Source of the DNA: Acidobacteriaceae bacterium
Lineage (GTDB): Bacteria; Acidobacteriota; Terriglobia; Terriglobales; Acidobacteriaceae
Direction: 5' to 3'
Assembly: GCA_025462885.1 (NCBI GenBank)
Contig: JAOAPN010000013.1
Location: 372,001-436,000 of the forward strand
DNA length: 64,000 nt
Position numbers and translations under genes: made by a program. The notes beneath the pieces are model-generated. The model saw nothing but the letters and a program-made list of their open reading frames with translations, made no database searches and was not told the DNA's origin. Shown one piece after another: positions 7,491 to 16,576 of the stretch. How positions within the stretch are numbered: position 1 is the first letter of the stretch; each line of letters opens with the position of its first letter.

Positions 7491-7741
7491 GGAGTCTGCA
7501 AGGGCACGCGCGGCCGATTCCGCGACGGGATAAAGCGGAACGTCGCTAAGTTGTTCGCGAGCCGTCCTTTGTGAGGGAATCGGAAGTCCTCCATCAGATT
7601 CTGCGTATCGCGAGCAACTTAATCAGGCAGGACTGCAAGATTTAGTTTCCCAATCTTTATGTTCTCTGATGGGGCATGAAGAACGAAGACGCATCCAAAT
7701 TCACAGTAGAAGCGGAAACGTTCCGCACGACAGGAGTTCCG

Positions 7742-8083
7742 ATGACTTTGAAACGAATTGCAGCAGGTGTTGTACTTGGATCTTTTCTCAGTTTGGCATT
7801 GCCCGTAGCAGGATTGGCCCAGCGAACAGAGACGGCGCAGGAAGCCCATGATCGCGCCGAGCGGGAGCAGACCGCGAAGGATCACCAGAAGCATACCGGC
7901 GCCAAGGTTGTGGGCGGTTCGGCGGTTGGCGGAGCGGTGGTGGGAGGCGTGCTGGGTGGTGGCAAGGGAGCCCTGATCGGTGGCGCTGCGGGTGCCGGTG
8001 GCGGTGCGATTGGCAATAAGGTTCGTAAGGATAAGGCTGTGAAGAAGCGTGAGAATCGCGAGTCCGAATACCCTCAGCGCTAA
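7742..8083 (+). CDS. Exported glycine-zipper protein
   Basis: The product has 113 residues with a signal peptide (MTLKRIAAGVVLGSFLSLAL...GLAQ). A charged segment rich in Glu, Asp and Lys follows, then a glycine-zipper block at about residues 55-95 (VVGGSAVGGAVVGGVLGGG, then ALIGGAAGAGGGAIG) and a basic tail. Such YMGG/Gly-zipper proteins associate with the outer membrane or periplasm; their function is generally unknown. The ATG at 7742 has a strong AGGAG eight bases upstream, so the 22 extra in-frame codons from 7676 are unlikely to be used. It is divergent from the trp leader. Confidence 0.8.
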   Translation: MTLKRIAAGVVLGSFLSLALPVAGLAQRTETAQEAHDRAEREQTAKDHQKHTGAKVVGGSAVGGAVVGGVLGGGKGALIGGAAGAGGGAIGNKVRKDKAVKKRENRESEYPQR

Positions 8084-8140
8084 CACTGGTCCAGTTTAGA
8101 AATGGGTGTCGGCGTGTGAGGCTCGCATGGTTCAGCTACC

Positions 8141-9403
8141 ATGAGAGACAAGCCCATGCCGACACCTACGATGGAACAAGTGCTGTTACCGATCAAGCTG
8201 GATGATGTTGTCGCTGCTCGTGAGCGGCTGCGTGGATCGATCTACTATTCGCCGTGCCCGCACTCCCAGATGCTGTCCGGCCTGACGGGCCAGCAGATTT
8301 ATCTGAAGCTGGAAAACCTGCAGATGACCGGCTCCTTCAAGGAGCGTGGCGCTCTCAACCGCATCGCGTTGCTGACGCCGGAGCAGGCCGCAAAGGGTGT
8401 CGTTGCAGCAAGCGCCGGCAATCACGCCCAGGGTGTTGCGTATCACGCGACGTCGCGGGGAATCAAAGCGTTGATCGTTATGCCGCTGGCGACTCCGCTG
8501 GTAAAGGTCACGGCGACACGCGGGTTCGGTGCTGAAGTTGTCCTGCACGGCGCGAATTACGACGAGGCCTACGAAGAGGCGATGCGGCTGTGCACCGCTG
8601 CGGGAATGACCTTTATCCATCCGTTCGACGACGCTGCCGTCATGGCAGGTCAGGGGACCATCGGGCTGGAGATTCTGGAGCAGGTTCCGGACCTCGATGC
8701 CATCGTGGTTCCAATCGGCGGCGGTGGCCTGATCGGCGGCATCGCCTGTGCGATCAAGGAATCGCGTCCCGGCGTGAAGGTCGTCGGAGTCCAGACCTCG
8801 CGGCTGGCTTCGATGGTCGCGGCCCGCGCAGCACACCATCCGGTGACGATCGAGCCTTCCACGACGATCGCCGACGGTATCGCGGTGCGGCGTGCCGGAG
8901 CGATTACCTTTCCGATGGTTGAACGGTACGTCGACGAGATTGTCACGGTCGACGAAGATGAGATTGCCTCGGCAATTCTGGTGCTCCTGGAGCGGGAGAA
9001 GACGCTGGCGGAAGGCGCTGGAGCCACGGCTCTGGCTGCGGTTCTGCAGCGTAAGACCACGGTGATTGCGCCGGGGTCGAAGACGGCAGTCCTGGTCTGC
9101 GGCGGAAATATCGACGTCACTCTGTTGTCGCGGATCATCGAGCGCGGCCTGGTGCAGGATGGCCGCATGATCCGTCTGCGCATCCATCTGTTGGATAAGC
9201 CCGGCGCGCTTGCGGACCTTACCAAGCTGATCGCGAACCATCGCGCCAACATCGTCGATACGATGTACAACCGCGCCTACTACGGGGTGAATCTCGGAAA
9301 CACGACCATCGATATCACGCTGGAGACGCGCGGTCGGGAGCAGGTCGCTGAGTTATTGGCAGCACTTACTGCGGATGGATATGAGCACTCGCGGGTGGTT
9401 TAG
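8141..9403 (+). CDS. ilvA: Threonine ammonia-lyase (threonine dehydratase) with C-terminal ACT domain
   Basis: This PLP enzyme deaminates threonine to 2-oxobutanoate. The 420 residues form a fold-type II core with the PLP lysine in TGSFKERGALN (near residue 65), the AGNHAQGVAY loop, and the glycine-rich phosphate loop PIGGGGLIGG. A single ACT-like domain occupies about residues 340-415 (RLRIHLLDKPGALADLTKLI). With one short ACT domain and 420 residues it resembles the short TdcB/IlvA-like form rather than the 510-residue E. coli IlvA, so a biosynthetic or catabolic role is undecided. ATG 8141 is used; ATG 8156 is an alternative. It stands alone. Confidence 0.9.
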   Translation: MRDKPMPTPTMEQVLLPIKLDDVVAARERLRGSIYYSPCPHSQMLSGLTGQQIYLKLENLQMTGSFKERGALNRIALLTPEQAAKGVVAASAGNHAQGVAYHATSRGIKALIVMPLATPLVKVTATRGFGAEVVLHGANYDEAYEEAMRLCTAAGMTFIHPFDDAAVMAGQGTIGLEILEQVPDLDAIVVPIGGGGLIGGIACAIKESRPGVKVVGVQTSRLASMVAARAAHHPVTIEPSTTIADGIAVRRAGAITFPMVERYVDEIVTVDEDEIASAILVLLEREKTLAEGAGATALAAVLQRKTTVIAPGSKTAVLVCGGNIDVTLLSRIIERGLVQDGRMIRLRIHLLDKPGALADLTKLIANHRANIVDTMYNRAYYGVNLGNTTIDITLETRGREQVAELLAALTADGYEHSRVV

Positions 9404-9455
9404 AAGCTTCTAGTGGTTGCGCGATTCGAGGATGGCGACTCTTTCGCTAAAGCCA

Positions 9456-9522
9456 GTGCGCCCTGACGCCGGGCGGGCGCCACTTCGTGGTGTATTGGAC
9501 GCTTCGCGTAAGGGACATGACG
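9456..9522 (+). repeat. Dispersed intergenic repeat, family A (copy 1)
   Basis: GTGCGCCCTGACGCC at 9456, continuing to CCACTTCGTGG at 9490, is an exact 35-bp match to the reverse complement of 57868-57902. Similarity continues for another 30 bp (TTGGAC.CTTCGCGTA.GGG). The repeat is palindromic in part (CCACTTCGTGG). It lies between the converging ends of ilvA and ddl. Confidence 0.75.
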
Positions 9523-9530
9523 TTACGGCT

Positions 9531-10628
9531 CTACTGCTTGGTGAATTGGGTTTGCTGTTTTTCCTTGTGCCGTTCGATGGCGAGTTGGATCAGGCGGTCG
9601 ATCAGGGTCTTATAGTTGACGCCGGTTGCGCCCCACAGCTTGGGGTACATGGAGATGCTGGTGAAGCCGGGCATGGTGTTGATCTCGTTCAGATAGATGG
9701 CAGCCTTTTTGCCGCGAGTCTTGGGCTCCATCAGGAAGTCGACGCGGGCTAGTCCGGCGCAGTCGCAGGCCTGGAAGGCAGCGATCGCCATGGCGCGGAT
9801 CTGCTTGGATTCGGCGGCGGTGAGCGCAGCCGGAATCACCGGGTCGGAGGTGCTGGTTGCGGAGTATTTGGAGTCGTAGTCGTAGAACTCGCGGTCGGGG
9901 ACGATCTCGCCGACGACCGAGGCTTCGGGTGTTTCGTTTCCGAGGACGGCGACTTCGAGCTCGCGCGGTTTGACGCCGGGGCCGCCGACGCCCTGCTCGA
10001 TGACCAGACGGCGGTCGAAGCTGGCGGCGAGATCCATTGCTGGGGCCAGTTCGGCGCGGTTGTGGACCTTGCTGATTCCGACCGAACTGCCGAGGTTGGC
10101 TGGCTTTACGAAGATCGGGTATTGGAGGGCTTGCTCGATCGTTTTGGTGCAGCGTTTCGCGTCGGTGCGCCACTGCGTTCGAGTGAGGGCGATGTAGGGG
10201 GTCTGGGGCAGACCGGCAGCGTGGAAGAGCTGCTTCATGATGGCCTTGTCCATTCCGGCGGCCGAGCCGAGGACGCCGGAGCCGACGTAGGCGATGTCGG
10301 CTAATTCAAAGAGGCCCTGGATGGTTCCGTCTTCGCCGAAGGTGCCGTGGAGCACGGGGAAGATCACGTCAACGCCCAGCGCGGCTGGAGCGGCGGCGAC
10401 TTCAATATCGGCTGAGGCGGCCAGGGAGAGGGTCTCCGGGGTGGTGGTAAGGAGCGCGGTGGCGTGGTCGTCGCGGAGCCAGTGACCTTGCTTGGTGATG
10501 GCGATGGGGACGACTTCGTACTTCTTCTTATCGATAGCCTTCAGGACGGAGGCGGCGGAGAGGAGGGAGACTTCGTGCTCGCCGGAGCGGCCGCCGAAGA
10601 GTATGCCGATGCGTAGTTTCTTCTTCAC
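9531..10628 (-). CDS. ddl: D-alanine--D-alanine ligase
   Basis: Ddl makes the D-Ala-D-Ala dipeptide used in peptidoglycan precursors, an ATP-grasp reaction in the cytoplasm. The 365-residue protein begins with [21 protein letters not shown], contains [18 protein letters not shown], the ATP-grasp lysine in [19 protein letters not shown], and the metal site RVDFLME...[18 protein letters not shown]. The extra length over E. coli DdlB comes mostly from an insertion around residues 60-100. The start at 10628 gives MKKKLRIG. No mur genes are adjacent, so it is transcribed on its own. The His-Gly-Thr-Phe-Gly-Glu-Asp motif is the usual one. Confidence 0.95.
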   Translation of the reverse strand: MKKKLRIGILFGGRSGEHEVSLLSAASVLKAIDKKKYEVVPIAITKQGHWLRDDHATALLTTTPETLSLAASADIEVAAAPAALGVDVIFPVLHGTFGEDGTIQGLFELADIAYVGSGVLGSAAGMDKAIMKQLFHAAGLPQTPYIALTRTQWRTDAKRCTKTIEQALQYPIFVKPANLGSSVGISKVHNRAELAPAMDLAASFDRRLVIEQGVGGPGVKPRELEVAVLGNETPEASVVGEIVPDREFYDYDSKYSATSTSDPVIPAALTAAESKQIRAMAIAAFQACDCAGLARVDFLMEPKTRGKKAAIYLNEINTMPGFTSISMYPKLWGATGVNYKTLIDRLIQLAIERHKEKQQTQFTKQ

Positions 10629-10970
10629 TTCTTTAGTGTCCGACAGCGGGGTGTGATTCGCCGGGGAGAAGTTGAAAAAGAACCTTAGGGGTTATGGCTT
10701 TTCCGGGAGGCCCCCCCACCACCTTGGCGTAAGTTGCTTTGATTGTTGTACTTGCGAGAGGCCGATGTCCGCAAAATAGTCTAAACAAAGGGGTTACGGC
10801 TAAATTCCTGTCCCAGCTTGACTTACGGCGATTCTGTTGGAAGTGGGTGTTAGTCACGGATCCTGTTCTTTCTTTCTCTTCCATTTTACGAAATGGCACA
10901 AAACTAAAATGCCACTTTTTTAAAATTTTTATCTCTTGATAGATCTTGGGTTACGGGAATATCAGGGGTT
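10629..10970. other. Intergenic region, no gene recognised
   Basis: The 342 bp contain a C7 run and the phrases CACCTTGGCGTAAGTTGC and GCAAAATAGTCTAAACAAAG followed by GGGGTTACGGC. I associate these with dispersed intergenic repeats in acidobacterial genomes, though only one copy is visible here. The left end must hold the ddl promoter. No open frame with coding character was found. Confidence 0.35.
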
Positions 10971-12584
10971 TCAAGGGGTTGACAGGTTTTGGGAGCCGAG
11001 CCGGTTGGGGAAACTGGTGACTTCGAAGAGATCGGTGTCAGGATGGGGAGTGGGATCGCGGGGGATATAGATGCGGTAGCCTGCGGGGACGGTGGGGCGG
11101 CCGCCCCAATTCTGGAGCTGGGTGGGGTTGAATTCGTGGAAAAGTACGTAGTTGTCGTGGAGGTAGCGGGCGAACTCGGGCCACCTGAGCAGTTTGTCGA
11201 AGGTGTCGGGGCCGTTGGGGTAGAGCTGTTTGCTGAGGATGAAGACTTCGGGTGGCTTCTGCTGGAGCTGCTGCCAGAAGAGGGCGCGGTTGCGGGCGAT
11301 GGTGCCATTGCTTTCGGGGCCGAAGAGGAACTCGTCGTACATCAAGGAGGTAGATTGGACGAGCTTCATCCGGTAGAGCGTGCCGATGCAGCCGGAGAAG
11401 GTGTCGAGGCACTGGACGTGGCCGGAGAGGGCTGGGCCGCCGAGGTGAATCAGGTCTTGCTGGAGCGCGGTGCCGAACGGGTCTTCGCTGTAGTCGTAGG
11501 AGATCGCTTTGAAGGCGGAGATGGGAGCTATGACAAGAACGGCAATGGCGAGGGCGACCGCTGCCAGGATTCGTTCGCAGCGCGACCATTCAAGAGCGGC
11601 GGAAAGTTGGTTGGCGATCAGGAGCAGTAGGAAGGCGAGGAAGGGATAGCGCTGGTAGGGGTATCCCTTGGCTTGCAGGCAGTAGGAGAGCATGCCGAGG
11701 ACTGTGCAGACGCTGAGGACTACGGTGTCCCATTGCATTTTGCGGTTTTCACTCAAACGGAGGCTGAGGCCGAGTAGCAGGACGGAGGCGATCGCCAGCG
11801 GGAGGAACGGTGAGAGGCTATGGGAGAGGAGGTAGCCGAGCGAGTGGCGGGCTACTCCGGCGTGGTAGCGGACGTTTCCGTTGAGGGTGTCCCGATAGGC
11901 GCGCCACAGATGGTGGTACGAGAGCCAGAGTGCGACGGCGGCGAGCGGGAGCAGCGAGCCTGCGATTGCGCGGAGGATTGGGCGGTTCCCGTTTCGTCCG
12001 GCACGTTTCTCGCCGAGGGCCAGGAGCAGGATGAGGCCGAGGGCGAAGGGGAATGCTGTGGGTTTGACCGTGCAGGCGATTCCGGCGAAGAGGCCAATGA
12101 AGGCTTCTGCGCGGGGTGAGGGGGTTCGGTGGGCATGGAAGAGGGCGGCGCAGGCGAGCAGAAGCAGGACAGCGATGCTGAGATCGCGCTGGCCGAGCTG
12201 CGCGATGCCGTCGCGTCCGTGGGCCAGGGCGAAGAGCGAGGCGGCGAAGAGGCCGGGAAACCAGCCTCGAGGACGGGTGATGGTGTACATGGCTCCGCCG
12301 CCGATGAGGAGCAGCGCGAGGTCGAAGAGACGCCAGGGGAGAACCCCGTCTCCGAAGAGATGCATGACGGTCCAGTCGATGGCGTAGGCGCCGGGCATGT
12401 TGACGTCGCCGATGTTCTGGTAGGGCTTTAGGCCGTGGTCGGAGAGGAAGGCGACGTAGTGGATGAGGGTGGCATCACCGACGAGGGGCCAGTGGATCGT
12501 CTTGTAGAAGAAGACCGCGAGGCAGAGCAGGAGGATGGTTGCCAGGGCAGCTTCATACGCTCGCGGTTTCAGGATTGTTTGCAT
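10971..12584 (-). CDS. GT-C type integral membrane glycosyltransferase-like protein
   Basis: The product has 537 residues and roughly 10-12 hydrophobic segments, for example LATILLLCLAVFFY near the N-terminus, FIGLFAGIACTVKPTAFPFA and ILAAVALAIAVLVIAPISA. A soluble C-terminal domain of about 150 residues follows. The early loop contains GDATLIHYVAFLSDHGLKPY, which has the acidic residue in the first extracytoplasmic loop expected of GT-C (PMT/ArnT-like) enzymes. Such enzymes transfer a sugar from a polyprenyl-phosphate donor at the outer face of the inner membrane. Substrate and acceptor are unknown. It stands alone in its orientation. Confidence 0.72.
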   Translation of the reverse strand: MQTILKPRAYEAALATILLLCLAVFFYKTIHWPLVGDATLIHYVAFLSDHGLKPYQNIGDVNMPGAYAIDWTVMHLFGDGVLPWRLFDLALLLIGGGAMYTITRPRGWFPGLFAASLFALAHGRDGIAQLGQRDLSIAVLLLLACAALFHAHRTPSPRAEAFIGLFAGIACTVKPTAFPFALGLILLLALGEKRAGRNGNRPILRAIAGSLLPLAAVALWLSYHHLWRAYRDTLNGNVRYHAGVARHSLGYLLSHSLSPFLPLAIASVLLLGLSLRLSENRKMQWDTVVLSVCTVLGMLSYCLQAKGYPYQRYPFLAFLLLLIANQLSAALEWSRCERILAAVALAIAVLVIAPISAFKAISYDYSEDPFGTALQQDLIHLGGPALSGHVQCLDTFSGCIGTLYRMKLVQSTSLMYDEFLFGPESNGTIARNRALFWQQLQQKPPEVFILSKQLYPNGPDTFDKLLRWPEFARYLHDNYVLFHEFNPTQLQNWGGRPTVPAGYRIYIPRDPTPHPDTDLFEVTSFPNRLGSQNLSTP

Positions 12585-12618
12585 TCGGTGAGGAGCTGCG
12601 TTGCAGGGAGCTTTTCCA

Positions 12619-12770
12619 GGCTCCGTTATACAGCACGGGTTTTAGCGGGGTAGACGGTCGTGCTTCGCACGATGCCCACCCATGCGATGAAACTGCATGA
12701 ATGGGGCACCCGGCTTCTTGCGAAGTTGGGATATATTCCGGAGGGCCTGTTTGGCTGGCTCCGTTATACA
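12619..12770. repeat. Intergenic element flanked by 14-bp direct repeats
   Basis: GGCTCCGTTATACA occurs at 12619-12632 and again at 12757-12770, bracketing a 124-bp segment. The segment contains CGTGCTTCGCACG and ATGCCCACCCATGCG, both of the palindromic intergenic-repeat type. The direct repeats look like a target duplication around a small inserted element, or a slipped duplication. No gene is present in the 327-bp gap 12585-12911. Confidence 0.45.
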
Positions 12771-12911
12771 ACCGGTCTTGGCCAAGCGGGCCGTTGTGCA
12801 TTTGAGGAATCGAGGTAAACTTTTTTGCCACTATGGTTTAGAGCTTGTTTCCTCAGTGCGGTTCCGCTAAGGTTGGGCATCCGTTCCAACTGAAGTCCCT
12901 GGAGTTTTTGC

Positions 12912-13766
12912 GTGTTCAAATGCCTCGTGGTGTGTCCGTTGGTGTTGTCCCTTGGAATTGGCAATTCTGCCTTTGCACAGACTCAAGAAGCGCCTACGAA
13001 AGCTCTTTCTCCAGCTGAGACGGCGGCAACTCCCGCTGTACCGCCTTCTCCTAATACGTTGTTGGATGGAACGGCTGTGAAGTTGAGGCTTGCCGAGAAT
13101 CTCACTTCGGCGACGGCGAAGACAGGGCAGTCCGTGTTGTTCGAAGTGACCGATGACGTGGTGGTCCAAGGCGTTACCATCCTGGCGAAGGGTGCATCGG
13201 CGCTGGCGACAGTTACTGAAGCGAACTCGAAGAAGAGCCTGGGGCGCGGCGGGAAGTTGAACGTGAATGTGGATTCGGCACGGTTGGCTGATGGCGAGAA
13301 GGTGCAGCTTCGCGCGGTCCGAGACAACAAGGGGGGTGGCCACATCGCGGTGATGACGACTGCGATGGTTGCGACTACGATTGTTTTCTTTCCGGTGGCT
13401 CCGCTCTTTCTATTCATCCACGGGAAGGACATTACGATCCCCAAGGGCACCGAGGTCACGGCTTTCGTTCAGGGCGATATGAAGTTGGATATGGCCAAGT
13501 TTGCAGCGGTAGGGGCTTCGGGTGCTCCAGTGGTCGCGACGGTTGCTTCCGTAGAACAGGGATCGTCGCTTAGCGTGGATGCGAGTGTGAAGAACTGCGA
13601 TATCGAGATTGATGGAACCTTTATGGGGAACACTCCGTCAACGCTGACCGTGACTCCGGGCAAGCATGAGGTCAAGGTGAAGAAGGTTGGTTACGCGGAT
13701 TGGTCGCGGAACATGATGGTTGCACCGGGGAGTGTTCGCCTGAGTGCGGAGATGGTCGCGCAATAA
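12912..13766 (+). CDS. Exported PEGA-domain protein
   Basis: The product has 284 residues. The GTG start at 12912 leads straight into a signal peptide (FKCLVVCPLVLSLGIGNSAFAQ). The middle region (about 50-190) has strands such as LLDGTAVKLRLAENLTSATA and GVTILAKGASALATVTEA, a hydrophobic stretch AMVATTIVFFPVAPLFLF that may touch the membrane, and IPKGTEVTAFVQGD. The C-terminal 70 residues form a PEGA domain (CDIEIDGTFMGNTPSTLTV, then PGKHEVKVKKVGYADW), a surface-associated beta module. Function is unknown; such proteins are common in Acidobacteria. A non-ATG start leaves some doubt about the first residue. Confidence 0.75.
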   Translation: MFKCLVVCPLVLSLGIGNSAFAQTQEAPTKALSPAETAATPAVPPSPNTLLDGTAVKLRLAENLTSATAKTGQSVLFEVTDDVVVQGVTILAKGASALATVTEANSKKSLGRGGKLNVNVDSARLADGEKVQLRAVRDNKGGGHIAVMTTAMVATTIVFFPVAPLFLFIHGKDITIPKGTEVTAFVQGDMKLDMAKFAAVGASGAPVVATVASVEQGSSLSVDASVKNCDIEIDGTFMGNTPSTLTVTPGKHEVKVKKVGYADWSRNMMVAPGSVRLSAEMVAQ

Positions 13767-13874
13767 GTCTGTTCTAAAGGAACGCGGAAAAGGTTCTGCA
13801 CGAGGGGGCTTGCATTGAGTAAGCTGGGTGGTGCGTTTCTTAGACTGTTCCCCGAGAGGCTAATTTTACCGGCG

Positions 13875-14750
13875 ATGTCGATGTCTTCTCGTTCCTTTCT
13901 TCCTGGGCTGGCTGTGCTTTGTCTGACTGGTGCGCTGCTTGGTGTGCCGTTTTCCGAGGTTCTGGCGCGGTCGCAGGAGCCGAATTTGCAGGCTCCGGCA
14001 GGGGCGCAGGGGGCGGGGGCGAAGGCTCCGCCGGTGCGGAGTACGCGGGATTTTCTGGGGTTGGGGCCTGCTCCGGATGCGGCGGCGGCGAAGTGGGGGG
14101 AGCCGCTTTATAAGGCCAACTGTTCGGCGTGTCATGGACCTACGGCGCGGGGGGCGCAGGGACCAAACCTGGTGCGGTCGGTGCTGGTGCTGCATGATGA
14201 GAAGGGTGAAGAGATTGCTCCGGTGGTGAAGAACGGCCGGGCTTCGAGTGGGATGCCAGCGTTTCCGCAGTTGAGCGAGACGGAGATCTACGGAATCGCC
14301 GAGTACATCCATCTGCAGATCGAGCTGGCTGCGAACCGGGGGCTCTACAGCCACAGCAACACGATGACGAGCGGGGACGCGCAGAAGGGCAAGGCTTACT
14401 TTGAGGCGCACTGCGCGACGTGCCACTCGGTGACGGGGGACCTGGCGGGGATTGCGGGGAAGTATCCGCAGCCTTCGGCGATGCTGGCGCGGCTGGCGTG
14501 GCCGAGTTCGCGGGGGGCTCGGGAGGCCACGGTCACACTTGCCTCCGGTGAGAAGATGACCGGGACGCTGGCGCACTATGACGACTTTGAGACGAGCCTG
14601 AAGACAGCTGCGGGGAAGGTCGAGACCTGGCCGACCGCGACGGTGAAGGTGGATATTCCGGATAAGCTGGCTGGGCATCGGGCCTTGCTGCCGAAGTACA
14701 GCGACGACGATCTTCATAACCTGACCCAGTATCTTCTGAGCCTTAAATAA
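13875..14750 (+). CDS. Exported diheme cytochrome c
   Basis: Two CXXCH heme sites are visible: NCSACHG near residue 85 and HCATCHS near residue 185. They sit in two class-I cytochrome c domains with axial Met candidates such as SGMPAFPQLSE. The start at 13875 gives a signal peptide (MSMSSRSFLPGLAVLCLTG). The second domain contains an insertion between heme site and C-terminus (TVTLASGEKMTGTLAHYDDF). Its stop overlaps the start of the PQQ dehydrogenase by one base (TAATG), so the two are co-translated. The cytochrome is very likely the electron acceptor of that enzyme in the periplasm. Confidence 0.88.
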   Translation: MSMSSRSFLPGLAVLCLTGALLGVPFSEVLARSQEPNLQAPAGAQGAGAKAPPVRSTRDFLGLGPAPDAAAAKWGEPLYKANCSACHGPTARGAQGPNLVRSVLVLHDEKGEEIAPVVKNGRASSGMPAFPQLSETEIYGIAEYIHLQIELAANRGLYSHSNTMTSGDAQKGKAYFEAHCATCHSVTGDLAGIAGKYPQPSAMLARLAWPSSRGAREATVTLASGEKMTGTLAHYDDFETSLKTAAGKVETWPTATVKVDIPDKLAGHRALLPKYSDDDLHNLTQYLLSLK

Positions 14751-16435
14751 TGACTGCTTCATCAAGTACCACTTCAATGATGGCCGCTTCGTTTTGCAGG
14801 ATCTCTCTTCGTGCTTTGGTGGTGGCTGGTTTGGCTTTATTGCCCCAGGCGCCGCTGCTGGCGCAAGCTTCCGCTGGTGGTTTGGACCCTAAGGCTCTGA
14901 CGCTGTTTCATCAGCCTGCGGATTCGTGGCCGACGTATAACGGGGATTATTCGGGGCGGCGGTTCAGCGATCTGAAGCAGATCAACCAGGGGAACATTGC
15001 GGATCTGAAGGTGGCGTGGAGCTACAAGGTTACGGATGTGGGGGCGATGCGGGGCATGGGGGCTCCGATCATCAAGTCGACTCCTCTGATGGTGAACGGG
15101 GTGGTTTACTTTACGATTCCGGACCATGTGTTTGCGGTGGATGCGCGGACGGGAAAGCAGATCTGGCGGTTCGATTTTGAGGATCATGGCGGCCATCTGC
15201 TGGGGCAGCGCGGGGTGGGAATGTATGGGAACTGGATCTACTTCCTGACGCCGGATGGATGGTTCATCTCGCTGGATGCGCGGACGGGGAAGGAACGCTG
15301 GCGGAAGAAGGTTGCGGACGAGAAGCTGCAGTACTTCACGACGATGTCGGCGGTGATCGTGAAGAATCACGTGCTGATTGGTGTGGGCGGCGATGCGATG
15401 GATGTGCGGGGCTACCTGGAGTCGCGCGATCCGGAGACGGGCGAGCAACAGTGGAGGTGGTGGAGTGAGCCGCTGAAGATGGGAGATCCGGGGTCGGAGA
15501 CGTGGCCGAACCAGGCGTCGATGGACCATGGCGGCGGGATGACGTGGCTGCCGGGGACGTATGATCCTGACCTGAACCTGATCTATTGGGGCACGGGGAA
15601 TACGAACCCGGTGTTTGCGGGACAGGGGCGGAAGGGCGCGAATCTGTATACGGACTCGATCGTGGCGCTGAATCCGGATACGGGCAAGCTGGTGTGGTAC
15701 TTCCAGGCTTCACCGCATGACACGCATGACTGGGACAACGTCGAGACGCCGGTGCTGTTCGACGCGGTGATCGATGGCAAGCCGCGGAAGCTGCTGGCGC
15801 AGGCGGCCCGGTGCGGGTACTTCTTTGTGCTGGACCGGACGAATGGGAGGTATCTGGTGTCGACTCCGTTTACGCATACGGCGAACTGGTCGAAGGGAAT
15901 CGACGGGCGCGGGCAGCCGATTCCGGATGTGATGAAGGAGCCGCAGGTCGATGGGTCGATGGTGGATGTGCTGATCAACGGGGCGACGAACTGGCCGCCT
16001 CCGAGCTATAGCCCGCAGACGAAGCTGTTCTATGTGAATGCGAATGAAGGATACGGGGTCGCTTATCTGTATGACACTTCGCCGGAGCCGCAGGGGTATG
16101 CGGGAGGCGGGGCGGGAGCTTTCGATACGCACTCGGCGTTGATTGCGCTTGATGTGATGACGGGTAAGGCGAAGTGGAAGCATGTTCCCAAGGGTGAGGG
16201 AGCTGAGGGCGGGGGGATGGCTGGGGGGATTCTGACGACTGCGGGTGGGTTGCTGTTTACTGGGGATTCGAGTCGGTTGGCAGCGTTCGATCCGGCGAGC
16301 GGCGGGATCGTCTGGAGCCTGCCGCTGGGGAGCCGGGTCAGCAACGGCCCTGCGACCTGGATGCTGGATGGGAAGCAGAGTTTGGTTGTGGGAGCGGGGG
16401 ATACGCTCTATTCGTTGACGGTGGGCGGCAAGTAA
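14750..16435 (+). CDS. Exported PQQ-dependent alcohol/aldose-type dehydrogenase
   Basis: The product has 561 residues with an N-terminal export signal and an eight-bladed propeller with repeated blade motifs such as LDARTGKERWR, LNPDTGKLVWYFQ and LDVMTGKAKWKH. The active-site segment QASPHDTHDWD, with the catalytic Asp, is typical of quinoprotein alcohol dehydrogenases, and NWPPPSYSPQTKLFYV is also family-typical. The adjacent-cysteine disulfide ring of methanol and ethanol dehydrogenases is absent; the only mature Cys I see is in ARCGYFF. No heme domain is fused; the preceding diheme cytochrome supplies electron transfer. Substrate is unknown. PQQ synthesis genes are not in the window. Confidence 0.88.
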   Translation: MTASSSTTSMMAASFCRISLRALVVAGLALLPQAPLLAQASAGGLDPKALTLFHQPADSWPTYNGDYSGRRFSDLKQINQGNIADLKVAWSYKVTDVGAMRGMGAPIIKSTPLMVNGVVYFTIPDHVFAVDARTGKQIWRFDFEDHGGHLLGQRGVGMYGNWIYFLTPDGWFISLDARTGKERWRKKVADEKLQYFTTMSAVIVKNHVLIGVGGDAMDVRGYLESRDPETGEQQWRWWSEPLKMGDPGSETWPNQASMDHGGGMTWLPGTYDPDLNLIYWGTGNTNPVFAGQGRKGANLYTDSIVALNPDTGKLVWYFQASPHDTHDWDNVETPVLFDAVIDGKPRKLLAQAARCGYFFVLDRTNGRYLVSTPFTHTANWSKGIDGRGQPIPDVMKEPQVDGSMVDVLINGATNWPPPSYSPQTKLFYVNANEGYGVAYLYDTSPEPQGYAGGGAGAFDTHSALIALDVMTGKAKWKHVPKGEGAEGGGMAGGILTTAGGLLFTGDSSRLAAFDPASGGIVWSLPLGSRVSNGPATWMLDGKQSLVVGAGDTLYSLTVGGK

Positions 16436-16576
16436 GTGGTGCTGGTTCGCGGCGGGTGTGGTTTTTTTGCCACAGTTCACCAATTCAGCCGCGATGTAGT
16501 CTAACTGCTGCGATTCAACGACACAGTCTAGGTGTGCGTTCTTCGTTGCGGTTAGAGCTTGGGTTCGGGAGTGTGC

